The position numbers and the translations under genes were made by a program. A DNA stretch of 64,000 nucleotides from Amanita rubescens (taxonomy: Eukaryota; Basidiomycota; Agaricomycetes; Agaricales; Amanitaceae), in assembly GCA_015039365.1 (NCBI GenBank), contig WION01000222.1, forward strand, positions 24,121-88,120, given 5' to 3'. Positions 1 through 10,565 of the stretch are shown piece after piece. Numbering within the stretch: the first letter of the stretch is position 1; the number at the start of each line of letters is the position of its first letter. Below the pieces are notes generated by a model, which worked only from the letters and a program-made list of their open reading frames with translations, did not search any database and was not told the DNA's origin.

Positions 1-95
1 GAATATGTACTTCTGATGTCCCATATCGTCATACCTTGTGAATGAAAATGATTCCAAAAGTGTTGGGCTAAGTCATGGTTGACGATCCTATACAG
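1..95 (+). repeat. 3' flank of a lost or off-window B gene
   Basis: The first ~95 bases match the sequence just after the B2 stop (42777-42860) and after truncated B4 (53543-53605): the GAATATGTACTT start, the CTTGTGAATGAAAATGA stretch, and a CATGGT-GACGATC block shared with B2. It is non-coding. It implies that another B gene ended just left of the window edge. Confidence 0.7.
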
Positions 96-1150
96 TCAGG
101 GTACAAGCAAGCTCTAAGAGCCTATCATACCTTCGCCGACTGTTACAATGGAATGGGAATTCGGCGCACACGTCGTCGGGCCTGCAATCTCATCAATTGA
201 GGGATTACACTGCCAACGTAGACGGGATGAATGAAACTCTGGTGTGATACCAGCGTCCCAGTCTCGAACAACGAGTCGGGAACATAACTCGTAGTAGAGG
301 CACGAGAGGGATGACCACAGGTTGCAGATTAGACAAATTCAATGCATCGCCACTGTCGACATGTTGCTTGAGATACTGCCATAGCGTGCCATGTTAAAGA
401 TATGGGAGAATGGGTTCACATACTTATTTAATATTGCTAATACTGGAGAACATGAGATCGTCCTGAGGAGGGCCGCGCAGCAGAAGACAAAGGCCCGCCA
501 TGATAGGGTATATTCATATTCTATCAGCACGAGTTGCTTATGTCTATGCGAGCGCTAGCCACGGCAAGTTAGGAGGGGGACAAAACTTTTGAGTAACGGA
601 GAGCTTGCCACACGTGGAGATATTTATCAACCATGGTGTTTGAGGAGTCGGCCCGCCCAATTCATCGGATGAAGCACTTGTATGGCACATTCTCGCTAAC
701 GTCGATTTAGTCATTCACAGGACGATGAGGACTAGCCTGTTGCAAAGCCCGAAATGAATGGTCTCTTTGCATCACGATGGCCTGAATGTGATCTTGGCGA
801 GCGAGATGGTACAATGTCTCATTGGTAGATGAGCGAAACTCTTGTTAGTGCTCCAGATTTGATCGTTACCCCAAAGTCGATTCTTTGGACGATGGACACT
901 CGAATGAAAACTTCAATGCGAAGCGCTCCATCAGACGAGTTTCGAATGACGCAGACTTCGAAATCCTGGGGTAACAGACGGCGGCGATGACGTCTGCACG
1001 CACCTTCTTGGTCCCGATTGGCGATCGGTATGGCGACGTTGTAATTCGCAGAGGAGATAAAACGGTAAGTTTATCTTTTAGTTCTGGAGAAAGATGGTTT
1101 CATTATCCGGGTTCAGACCTTCGGCCTCGGAACAGTCGTACTAATCTCAC
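96..1150. other. Intergenic, no gene supported
   Basis: About 1 kb without a convincing reading frame on either strand. Short frames (for example 339-530 minus) lack splice partners, recognisable motifs and good codon pattern. Probably decayed array flank. Confidence 0.5.
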
Positions 1151-1169
1151 GCCAAAGACTAACTCTGCT

Positions 1170-1262
1170 ATATCTAAGCCATGGCTGCGGTCTCATCTCG
1201 AAATCCTTCTGCATTGTTTACTCTCATACTACGCGACGTTTATCTCCAAGATGTGACTTTTC
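1170..1262 (+). repeat. Short inverted duplicate of sequence at 12.96-13.08 kb
   Basis: The stretch with TAAGCCATGGCTGCGGTC and then CGACGTTTATCTCCAAGA also occurs inverted at about 12960-13085. Both copies can be read as the start of the same short peptide (MAAVSSRNPSA), but then differ: this copy lacks about 20 bases and reaches a stop soon after. They look like two decayed copies of one 5' gene end. The parent gene is not recognised. Confidence 0.55.
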
Positions 1263-2300
1263 AGTAAAAGGTGGCCAAATTCGCCATTGAGACACGTCAA
1301 TAGCCATCTCGGGTCAACGCCCCAGGGGCCAGGGTCGGCAGGAACCATCATGTGGGGGTTTTAGGGTGGGCGCTGGGCTATATAATAGTAGGTAAGTTGT
1401 TTACGCCCTCAGGTACACCTGAGCGATACTTACGGGCAAGCTTCCCGGGCCATATCCCGTCCGCATTGATCCATTGACAAGACAGCTGCCCAACTTCGTG
1501 GTCACCAATTACCTTCAACACTGGAGAATCGCTCCGAACATGAGCTCAAGTTAATGCCACTAGGATGTAGGAGGAACGTAAAGGCCGCGTGAGGGCGGCC
1601 ATGGACCGTAGGTACGTAACCCTTCCTCCTTTACTTGGAGTACCCTTAACCTGTCGCCAGTCTCCATCGCAATCACCCTGTAACCATTACCCGCAACCTC
1701 GACGTGCATCCATTGCCCGTCGCTAATCACCTGTGACAGCCACAGCCATGCGCAACCTGCTGCCTGCCGCCTGCTCCTCTTGAGTATCTCCGACCACCAG
1801 TTGCACCTCAAACAAAACCCCAAATATAAATGCGACGACCGACCTGCCATCTCCCGACGCTACATGCTGCCTCGCATAGACTATGAGTAGCTCAGTGGCA
1901 GCTGTAGATAGGCAATACATGGCTAGGGTTTTCAACAATTGGTCGGTGACGCGACCGGCTCGGTTCCACCGGGGTCTACCCTTTTGCCTCAACATGCGAC
2001 TCTGGCAGACGTTAGCCTCGATATCAACAACAGGAGATACATACATACTAATCACGTCACCGGTTGATCTGATATTAAAAAGATCAGCCTCCTGCCGTGC
2101 ACCGCTATATTAATATTGTAATTGATTCGCCCATGCACGTTCTATACTAACTATAGTAAGCATTAAAGCCGGTACAGCGCTTCTCACTGTGTAGTGGGAC
2201 CTACCGCCTGGACACTTTCACAAAGGATTGACCCGAAGCGGCGACAGAAAGTCGTGACTTAAACCATCCATTAACACGATGTTTGATCATTAAGTGACGT
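1263..2300. other. Intergenic, at most a weak membrane-protein relic
   Basis: No intact gene is seen. A minus-strand frame (2055-1723) contains a hydrophobic, Ala/Leu-rich stretch faintly like the last helices of Agaricomycete DUF6534-type membrane proteins. It has no start, splice or partner exons to support it. Otherwise nothing. Confidence 0.3.
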
Positions 2301-2358
2301 CCATCAAGTGCTACTCCCTTTCTACTTTACGATTCGACCGTCGGATCCTGCCAATGCC

Positions 2359-4399
2359 ATGGGTTGCATTTTCTCTTCAAACGCGGCTGCCAATGAGAAG
2401 GCACCACCAGTGACTTCCAATCGGACTTTACCCTCTACTTCTAGTGCCCCGCGAAGCACGGCTGCTGACGATTCGTACTCACAGTCGCTCGTCAATCCCA
2501 TTCAGCAAAATCACCCAGCATTGGCTTCTGGTACCCCTCGCGATCGTTCAACTTCTGGTGCCCTGAGCCCTCGAAACTCAGCTGCCAATGCAACTTCACC
2601 GTTGCCTAACAATAACCTCCAGCAACACCGTTCGACTACCCGTGTGCATCGACGGTCTTTGGCTTCTGGTACTCCTCGTGGTTCTGCTTCCAACAATCCT
2701 CGAGATCCCTCGGCTGCCTCTGTGCGTCAACGTGCGGCTTCTAGTGTCCATCGAAGCTCGGCTGCCAATGCCCCTCGAGATCGTTTAGCAGCGAATACGT
2801 TTCGGTATTCTGTGGCTGTCAGTTCTGAGGTATGAAGTCATGTTTTGGGATCAAGCGGTTGCTAAAGGCGGATCGCCAATGGCATCAAATCTATCCTGAT
2901 ATGGACGATGAATTTTATGTTGCAAAATTATTCCAAAAGTCCTCCGATCAGATTGCAACCAGTCGCTTGTCATCACTGCTTTCTATTGTCACGACCCAGG
3001 TACGCTCTTTTAAGGGGTCAACGTAGTGCTGCTAACAACCACAAGCTACGGTCATCTAGCACCGCTTCAAGCGATGATACAGAAACTCTTCGTCTTATGC
3101 GCCCAGTGCTGAATCTGTTGGATGATGCTTTTACCCGTGGCCTGAATTCCATACGTGATGTTGAGTTATTACAAGATTTTATCCTTAATGCACGCGCAGT
3201 TTTAATTATCAGATTCATCATTCTTAAAATTTCTTTCTCTAGGCACTCCGCAATGGTAGTTTGAAAAAACTAGACATACAAGATGCAAATCAAAAGGCTC
3301 GGAAACTGATGTACTTGCTAATATCTGTGACAGATGTCTTACCAAAGTCTCTCTTTATTGTCAATGTCACGAATCTTGACGGCATTGGCGTGGGAGGATC
3401 CGGACATGTCTTCAAAGGCGAATACAAAGGACGGCCGGTTGCGATGAAAGTCGTCTCGAACGTTTCTCGTGACGTCGGTGAATCATAATGTCCTCATAAT
3501 TCCGATGCTGACTCGCTTGCAAAGCCCTCATCACGTAAAGCTTTCTATAGAGAAGCCCTTGTCTGGCGATCACTCTCACACCGCTTCATCCTCCCTTTTC
3601 TGGGAATATATAAGGACGAATTCCAGCTTTATCTTGTATCGCCATACATGGAAAATGGAACGCTAAGTCATTGGAGAAAAAGTCGGGAGCCCACCGTAGC
3701 CGAGATACACAGGGTGGTAAAATTCCAATGCCGCTCAAAGTAGTAGGATAAAGCCACTAATATCTATTAGATGCTAGAAGTGGCAGAAGGGTTCAAGTAT
3801 ATTCACTCGGAAGGAGTTACGCATGGTGACTTGCATGGCGTAAGCATTTCGACGATAGCATCTCTGCCCCAACGACTTGTCTGATCGTCTATCAGGGAAA
3901 CATACTCCTTGATTCCAACTTCCACTGTCAAATCTTCGACTTTGGATTAGCACGACCGGCTGGGACCACTGTTGGACGGTCCGTCCATAGATTTTTGCCA
4001 AATTTTGCTTCGCCAGAATTATTTGGCATGTGTACCAATTGTGGTCGGGTTGATTGCAACGGATGCGGGGATGATACGCAGAAAGGGAATGTAACGATGA
4101 AAATAGACGTGTATGCTTTTGGCTCCCTTTATTATGCAGTGCGTTTCAAATACTTTAACCTTTCAGTGCATTGAGTGATCTGCAGACATTCTTTGATACT
4201 GTCCCTTTTCAAGGGAGAAGCACCTTTCAAATCATGTCCCTGATTACAAGTGGACAACGTGCGGGGCGATTACAAACCCCAAATATGGAAGATGATACTT
4301 GGGCCCTAATCCAGAGGATGCTGGCGTTCAGAACCTTCTGCACGTCCAGAAATGCAAGAAATAGTGAAAATGTTGGCTCAGCGTCCTTGAGAAGGCTTG
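2359..4399 (+). CDS. TKL-class protein kinase with myristoylation signal (frameshifted near C-terminus)
   Basis: Single-kinase member of the local kinase family. The ATG at 2359 is preferred over 2308 because it gives MGCIFSS, a good N-myristoylation start with a palmitoylatable Cys3, so membrane attachment is inferred. A low-complexity Ser/Ala/Pro/Arg region (~150 aa) follows, then the helical linker shared with its neighbours, then a kinase domain. Visible kinase parts are a glycine loop (GVGGSGHVFKG), VAMK lysine, HGDLHG catalytic loop, DFG, and an APE-like SPELF. All catalytic residues are present. At about 4315-4318 one extra base shifts the frame within the last helix (GCWRSEPSARPEM continues in the next frame to a TGA ending at 4399). 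Read literally, the protein instead ends at 4485. At least seven exons, with ~50 nt introns such as 3777-flanking and 3841-3895. Substrate unknown. Confidence 0.8.
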
Positions 4400-4485
4400 A
4401 GTCCATTCCATTTGCAGATCCACACTTACGAGCCCCTTACGATTGCGAAATGGCTGCATTTACAGTAACTATCACGTACCACTAA

Positions 4486-4792
4486 TGTATAGCGTAGTAT
4501 TTAAAGATTGGTACTGGCGACCAATTTATAACCTACTGATGACGTCCTGATACAACAATGTGCATGATGGGTTTCGACGGCCCGGATTTCTCACTGGGAA
4601 TGAGCACGCGCGTGATGAACTTGAATATAGCTATATTTGAAACCAATAGTTACCAGTGTCTGATTAGCCGATATTTGTGGGAAACTTCGTCGTAGCCGCG
4701 CAACATTGACGCCAGCTTTTAATTACCATTTCGGTTTTATTAAACGTGGGTTCGCCTCGGACTTCATTGTCGTATCTTTCCCAAAAACTGTA
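4486..4792. other. Intergenic spacer
   Basis: About 300 bases between the first kinase and the GTPase. It presumably holds the kinase terminator and the GTPase promoter. No clear TATA box or repeat is seen. Confidence 0.4.
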
Positions 4793-6652
4793 ATGGCTAC
4801 AGATCGAATGTCTGAGGAGTACTCAAGGTGATATTGCCCGAGTTACTGACATAACTAGACTCATTGCGTACCAGGTTTCAAATCTTGATCACTGGTCAAG
4901 TAAGACCTGTTGCCAGCCGTTCTCACTGCATGTCAAATTCAGGGGTGTCCTCTCACAGCATGGATCGGGAAAGACGTCACTTATCGACGCCATATTTGGG
5001 ACCTCTCTTAAGGTATACTTGATTGACGGCTACCCTTCAATTGGTGCTAGATGGCACTTAGGAGGCCATTCACGATCTGACGGACACAATTCAAAAAATC
5101 GCCTCGCCGCACAACAAACATCTGCTTGTCCATTATCATGACAGTCGTGGGACGGGTGCCAAACAATTTAATATCGTGAAGAAATTCATCGCAGAGAGAA
5201 ACCTCAAGAAGCACGTTTCAGATAGACCGCATGCTATTTGGTAAGTCGATGCCCATGCGAAGCAATCACTCTAGTTCACGCTATTCTTCAGGTTATGTAT
5301 CACTCTACCTTTGTCTGGCAACACCGGATTCATATTGGACGAAAGTATTTCGAAGATGATTCAACACAAAGCAAACTACCCTCAATATATATTCCAAACT
5401 GAAACAACGGTGCCGATAATTGTCGTGTTCACGAAACATGATCTTTCTGAACCTCGGAGGCAAGGAGAGGAGAGGGCTAAGAATGACAAGGATGACCCAG
5501 AATTGGCCAAGAGAGCATTCAATCAGAGATACTGTCATGTGTCCGCGGTATTAAACAAATACCGGATACCATACACGCTCGTTTCGAGTACGTCTGCCTC
5601 CGGTGTCGCTCCTTCATCTGCATTGATCTCTTGCTGTAGTTAAGCAGCCCGAAACCTTGCGGTGGCTGGTCCAAACCACGATGAAGTCCATAGACAATTG
5701 GGCTCAAAGTCTGTCAAAAAGATTGGAGAGCCGCCGCGTTTTCAATCGATTAAGCAATCACAACCAACAGGCAAGTTCAGGTGCAGGCTTAGGTCTCTTG
5801 GATTTGGCGCAGATTGCTTTAGCCACGGCGCAACATGTTGATATGCAAGCCAAGGTTACGGCATCAATAAAGTAAGCTTATTTCGCATAATGAAATGTTG
5901 GGGTCGTCATCTTATCATTCCAGAGTAGGGAAAAAGAGTGAGTCAATCCCCAATCCATGGTCAACAATTAGTCGTTCTTATTGAGATTCGCAGGTTGGAG
6001 AGCAATCATACCGTCCAAAGAACACTCTCGCTACGTTACTCTTGAAAATCACTTTCGCAAAATACATGAGGGCATTATTACCGTCTGGAATATTCGTGGT
6101 TTACATAAGGTACATATCAGAGTAAATCTCTCAAGTACCTTTGGATTTACCACGTGTTTCATAGGTTCTCGCTGATGCATGCCATTGCCGAATGATCTCC
6201 ATCATAGAGGACCTCGATATTCGGAACAGAATCGATGCCAATACTCCGTGAGTGGGTCAAAAATAATGAAACATGGCGTAACTAATGGTAGTGTAAGACA
6301 GAGTAATGAAACCTTAGCACCAGAGGAAGCAGGAGATGCTTGGAAGAAGGATGTTTATGAAGGACGGTAAAGGTATGCCTCTCGTTATCTGGGCGGATGT
6401 ACTGAATTTCTCAACAGGCCAGAGCAAGTTCGCCACCTCATGAGATACGCAGTGGATCTCATATTGATCCTGAAAGCGGTGTATCAAAATTTACTTGGAA
6501 ATCAACTTCAAGAGTCAGATTGCGTAGACGAGATCATCTATGGGTTTGTTTGTTCGGGAAAGAAAAAATCGGTTCACGATGCAATAGTAGCGCTTGTCGA
6601 GGATCAGGACGAGGATGAGATTGAGTCGTTGATAAAGGAAAACGAGGTATGA
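4793..6652 (+). CDS. Fungal P-loop GTPase ('HAIW' type G domain)
   Basis: Predicted GTP-binding protein of the TRAFAC-like family expanded in Agaricomycetes. Visible motifs in order: Walker A GSGKTSLIDA (about 4966-4995), a G3-like DSRG, the family signature HAIW.C, a hydrophobic strand then TKHD (G4, guanine specificity), and a late VSS-type loop. The C-terminal part has helices (DAWKKDVYEG, then MRYAVDLILILKAVYQNL) typical of the membrane-facing tail of these proteins. Exons are joined by ~50 nt introns; the introns at 5238-5291 and 4 or more others keep the frame. The first exon (ATG 4793) is the least certain. Read through, it stops at 6652. However, GT at 6647 and a good acceptor at 6697 would splice the frame into the next gene's kinase, so this may be the 5' half of a GTPase-kinase fusion. 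Confidence 0.75.
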
Positions 6653-6712
6653 ACTTCAATTCATTGCTAATTGCACATTTCGCATATTGTGCTGCAGATT
6701 AACAATAATGAC

Positions 6713-9614
6713 ATGAAATTTGATCAAGTGAGACCTTTGCCAACATTACTAGCAATCCTAAAAATCGAAGTGGGGATTTTTGAGATGTCAAGGAATTTCC
6801 GCTAATGGATAAGCATGTATAGATATCAACAAGAAACATAGTAAACCGTATCACAATCGATCTCTTGAACAGATTGTTGGATTCGCCAAGTGATCTCAAT
6901 GAAGCCTTGAGACTAGAGACTCGTTCAGAAGTCGGGCTCTTACTTGACTTCCTCCTCTCTGCAAGTAGTTTCAATCGACAAGTTTATCCTTCTTAACATC
7001 ATTTCTTCTAAATTTAGCTACTTCATGACGGTGACAGGAAGAACTGCGGGATTCTTAATACAAACCAGAAAGCCAGGAAGCTCATGGACAAGCTGTCCAG
7101 GAAAAGCGTCTTACCGAGAACGCTATACATTACTGATATTGAGGCAAAATTTTCCGACGACGACCTCCTTGGTGAAGGCGGCTTTGGAAAGGTTTTTAAG
7201 GGTAAACGCAACGGAGAGCTTGTTGCGTTGAAAATGCTGTTTGGAGCTCGCCATAAAGGCGTAAGCCCTTGTCATTCTCACATTTTGGATACTGATCCGT
7301 TTTAAAAGGGTTCACTCCAAAAAGACATTTGTCGCGAAGCCCTTGCATGGCGGTCGCTCTCACACGACTTTATCCTTCCTCTCCTGGGGATATATGAAAG
7401 AGAAAAGCGTTTATTTCTCGTATCACCGTATATGGAGAACGGAACATTAGTTGAATGGAGAGAGAAGAATTCTCGGCCCTGTGAGGTCGAGATGTACAGG
7501 CTGGTAAGGTTACCGCCCTCTAACGGAACAAATCGCACGATATGTGTTAGATGCTCGAGGTGGCACAAGGCGTTCGGTATATTCACTCGCAAGAAATTGT
7601 GCATGGTGATTTAAGTGGAGTAAGTGTTGTGATGTTGCATTCTCGTGATCATACCATCTCTTCATCCACCAGGCAAACGTCCTCCTGGATTCCAACTTAC
7701 GATGCAAAATCACTGACTTTGGGTTATCTCGACATGTCGAAGCTACCATTACAGGATCCATTGCGGCACGAACGATTCATTATACCGCCCCAGAGTTGTT
7801 TGGCATATGCGGCGAATGTCCGCCTGGTGCATGCCCGCATAAACTGAAAGAAATGGAAAGAACCAAAACAATGGAGACAGACGTATATGCCTTTGGTTGT
7901 CTTTATTATGCTGTGAGCCCCTCCCCTTGTTTCAAAGAATTTAATGATGACGGGTGCAGATATTTTTCGATACCGTACCCTTTAAGGGAAAATCGCAATA
8001 TCAAATTATGTGGCTCCTCTCGAACGACGAATGTCCAGACCGTCTAGACAAACCAAGGATGAGCGATGACATATGGGATCTTATCAAGGATTGTTGGTTA
8101 CGGGAAGCCTCTGGTCGTCCAACAATGAAGCAGATCAATGACCGTTTGGCCTGTCCCCCATCATTACTCGTTGACCTCATAGATGAGGTATGCACTTCTA
8201 AGGTATTAGCCGTGACGGACTCCAACTGATAACTTCTGCTAGCTAACCGTGGCACCAGCACGCAATGACTCGATGGTTAATGAGAAAATCCTTGATCTCA
8301 TGCACCGAGTGTCGGAACTGCCCGATGATACTATCGCATTCGATCTGATGAGGTATGCACCAAATGTCAACTTATTGCTTGATTTTATCGTTTGTGTATG
8401 TATACCATTTCGTTGTTTGTCCAAGGTTGAAAAATCTTGCGTCAGGTACTTGAACTCCGTGATACTAGTAGCCCGACAAACTCAGCTATTCAAAATACGG
8501 GTCGAAAAGCTAGGACCTTGATGTCCAAACTGATGGCAACGATAAATGACGTGCCGAGCTCTTTATTTATTTCTGATGTCCAGATATATAATCTTGACGC
8601 CATTGCTATGAAGCGATTTGGACATGGCTCATACAAAGGAAAAGAAATCATGGTACAGAAGTTATGCAAAGGAGGCCATAACGAAGTCCGTTGAATTTCA
8701 TCTGTATTTTTCGAAGGCTGATATCTCCCAGTCTGGAAAGGACTTACTCCGGAAAGATCCTCGCAGGCTCCGAGAAATCCTTCTATGCCGATCGCTCTCG
8801 GATCGCTTCATCCTTCCTCTACTAGGAATATACGAAGAGAAATCATACCTATTCCTCGTGTCACCGTTCGTGGGAGGAACAGTGACTCAGTGGAGAAAGG
8901 ATTTGACTCGAGTACAGCTATCACCTGCAAGTTCAGATTTCACAATCACAATCCACAAGGCAGTGAGATTGGAATCCTATTGAAACCGTTCAATCGAATC
9001 ATTGTTTTTTGTTAGATGTTGGAGGTAGCCAAAGGTATCCGGTATATCCATTCAGAGGGAATTGCGCATGGCAAACTGCATAGAGTAAGTAAGCGTGTTG
9101 ATATCATACTTCCCCGATCAGTTCATCCCGCTATTTGCCAGGAGAATATCCTCCTCGAATCTTCTCTCGAATCCTCTCCCCGTTGTCAAATCACCGGTTT
9201 TGTATCAACCGGGCATTCTGATGCTACTGTTACGCCAGCCACAATAAGCTTCGCTGCACCGGAACTATTTGACGTCGTTGACGGGGACCATGATGTGCAG
9301 AAAAAGATGAAGATTGACGTATACTCTTTCGGTTGCCTGTATTATGCAGTGCGTTGCATTTTCCTCGACTCGTTTGGCCCGTTGAGTGATGGCTGGCACA
9401 GGTATTCTTTGATACTGTACCCTTTCACGGGAAAACTGACTTTGAAATCATGCGGCTTGTCAAAAGCGGAGAATTTCCAGATCAATTGGAAAGACCGAAA
9501 ATGGATGATTTTACATGGAATCTTCTCAAGAGCTGTTGGGCATCAGATCCCTGGAAACGTCCGACGTTTGAAGAAATAGTGAAGAGTTTAACTCCGTTGC
9601 CACGTAGAGCGTAA
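6713..9614 (+). CDS. Tandem TKL kinase-pseudokinase protein
   Basis: Two kinase units in one reading path. Unit 1: helical linker (LLAILKIE, then LLDFLLS), a full glycine loop GEGGFGKVFKG, VALK, HGDLSG, ITDFGLSR, APELF and a normal C-lobe, so it is predicted active. It ends LLVDLIDE, spliced by an intron (8188-8242) to LTVAPARND, the linker of unit 2. Unit 2 has a ruined glycine loop (KRFGHGSYKG), HGKLHR (catalytic Asp replaced by Lys) and ITGFV in place of DFG, but keeps APELF and the late helices (CWASDPWKRP), so it is a pseudokinase. Stop at 9614. The start is ATG 6713 if it is a separate gene. An in-frame 51 nt intron upstream would instead fuse it to the GTPase. The layout resembles JAK kinases and plant tandem-kinase immune proteins; the shared role is inference. 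Confidence 0.8.
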
Positions 9615-10090
9615 GGCTGGACTCTCGTCTTTTTTGCAGGATACGATGGAATTTTCTGCTACACCGCATCTACTTAGTATATTGTAGTATCAGTTATTGG
9701 ATGTTGTACGAGCTGCAGCCTGATAGCATCAGATCGTTCCAGAATTTCTTGCGCTCTTTTTTTTCCACAGATGTATCGGAGCAGCAGCGCATTTTCGCTC
9801 TCGTCAAATGCGAGTCGTCACCATTGTAGAACGATCACCGTTCATATATTAGCGGATATTTTCCTCTCAAGATGAAAAGCTCGGGTGCTCACATCGTAAT
9901 CGTTTCATCGGTCGCTACAGCTAGGGCCACGCACACCTCTCCCGAGTATTTCAGCATAGTATGAAATTGATGAGTAGAACGCACAAGAACTTCAAGAGAT
10001 GTTGAAATATGCAGAAACAAGCAAGTTACCGCTTGCATGGAAGAAGAGAGTCACGGACTTGACCTGTGAATGGTGCCGTACAGCTGCGCC
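9615..10090. other. Intergenic, no gene supported
   Basis: Roughly 480 bases between the tandem kinase stop and the A-gene remnant. No reading frame or repeat is recognised, only AT-rich 3' flank. Confidence 0.4.
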
Positions 10091-10094
10091 ACTG

Positions 10095-10545
10095 AAATGC
10101 CGATTGAGTCTCGCGCGGCAATGTTTTCGTCGGATTCCGAGGCCGTACATAGTGTCAACGATTGGTATGATGTGATCGGCACTCTAAAAATAAAACACTG
10201 GCAATCCAATCGAACGCTTCGCTTTGGCCCGGGAAGGCCCCATTCGTGCTTTTCCCTATGTGGGGGGATGGATTCCATGAGACCGGGATGTGAGAATCTC
10301 GAAAATACGACAAGCACATCGCAATATGATTTAAACAGGATTCTGCTCTAGTTGCGTCCCACAACACATCTCGTGAAATATCTCTTGGTCCTGGTACCCT
10401 GCTCGGCTCTTTGAGCAGTTTTACTCTGGACTACGGGGCGGCCGTAATAGTGCCAAGGACCAGTTATTACCTGTTTTACCACCCTTGTCCTGAATATATG
10501 TTGAATTGCATTATCGTGTATTGAGCCTCGCAGATCAAACACCTC
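10095..10545 (+). pseudogene. A-gene remnant: promoter and first codons joined to the 3' flank
   Basis: Inverted relative to the other A copies. 10130-10345 matches the upstream region of A1 (27830-28000, reverse complement). 10335-10432 matches the A start region, including GGTCCTGGTACCCTGCTCGG and the CTCTTTGAGCAGTTTTACTC codons. It then jumps at about 10432 to the sequence beyond the A1 stop (GGGGCGGCCGTAATAG, compare 25243-25265), so nearly the whole coding region is deleted. 10490-10545 is the shared 3' flank that also sits beside A1 and A2. This is the fifth A locus in the window. Confidence 0.75.
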
Positions 10546-10565
10546 ATCATGCATCATGAAGCTTT

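Noticed and set aside
1723..2055. Minus-strand frame with hydrophobic stretch, possible DUF6534-like membrane protein
   Set aside because: Only a faint resemblance over ~30 residues, with no partner exons or start; not enough for a gene call.
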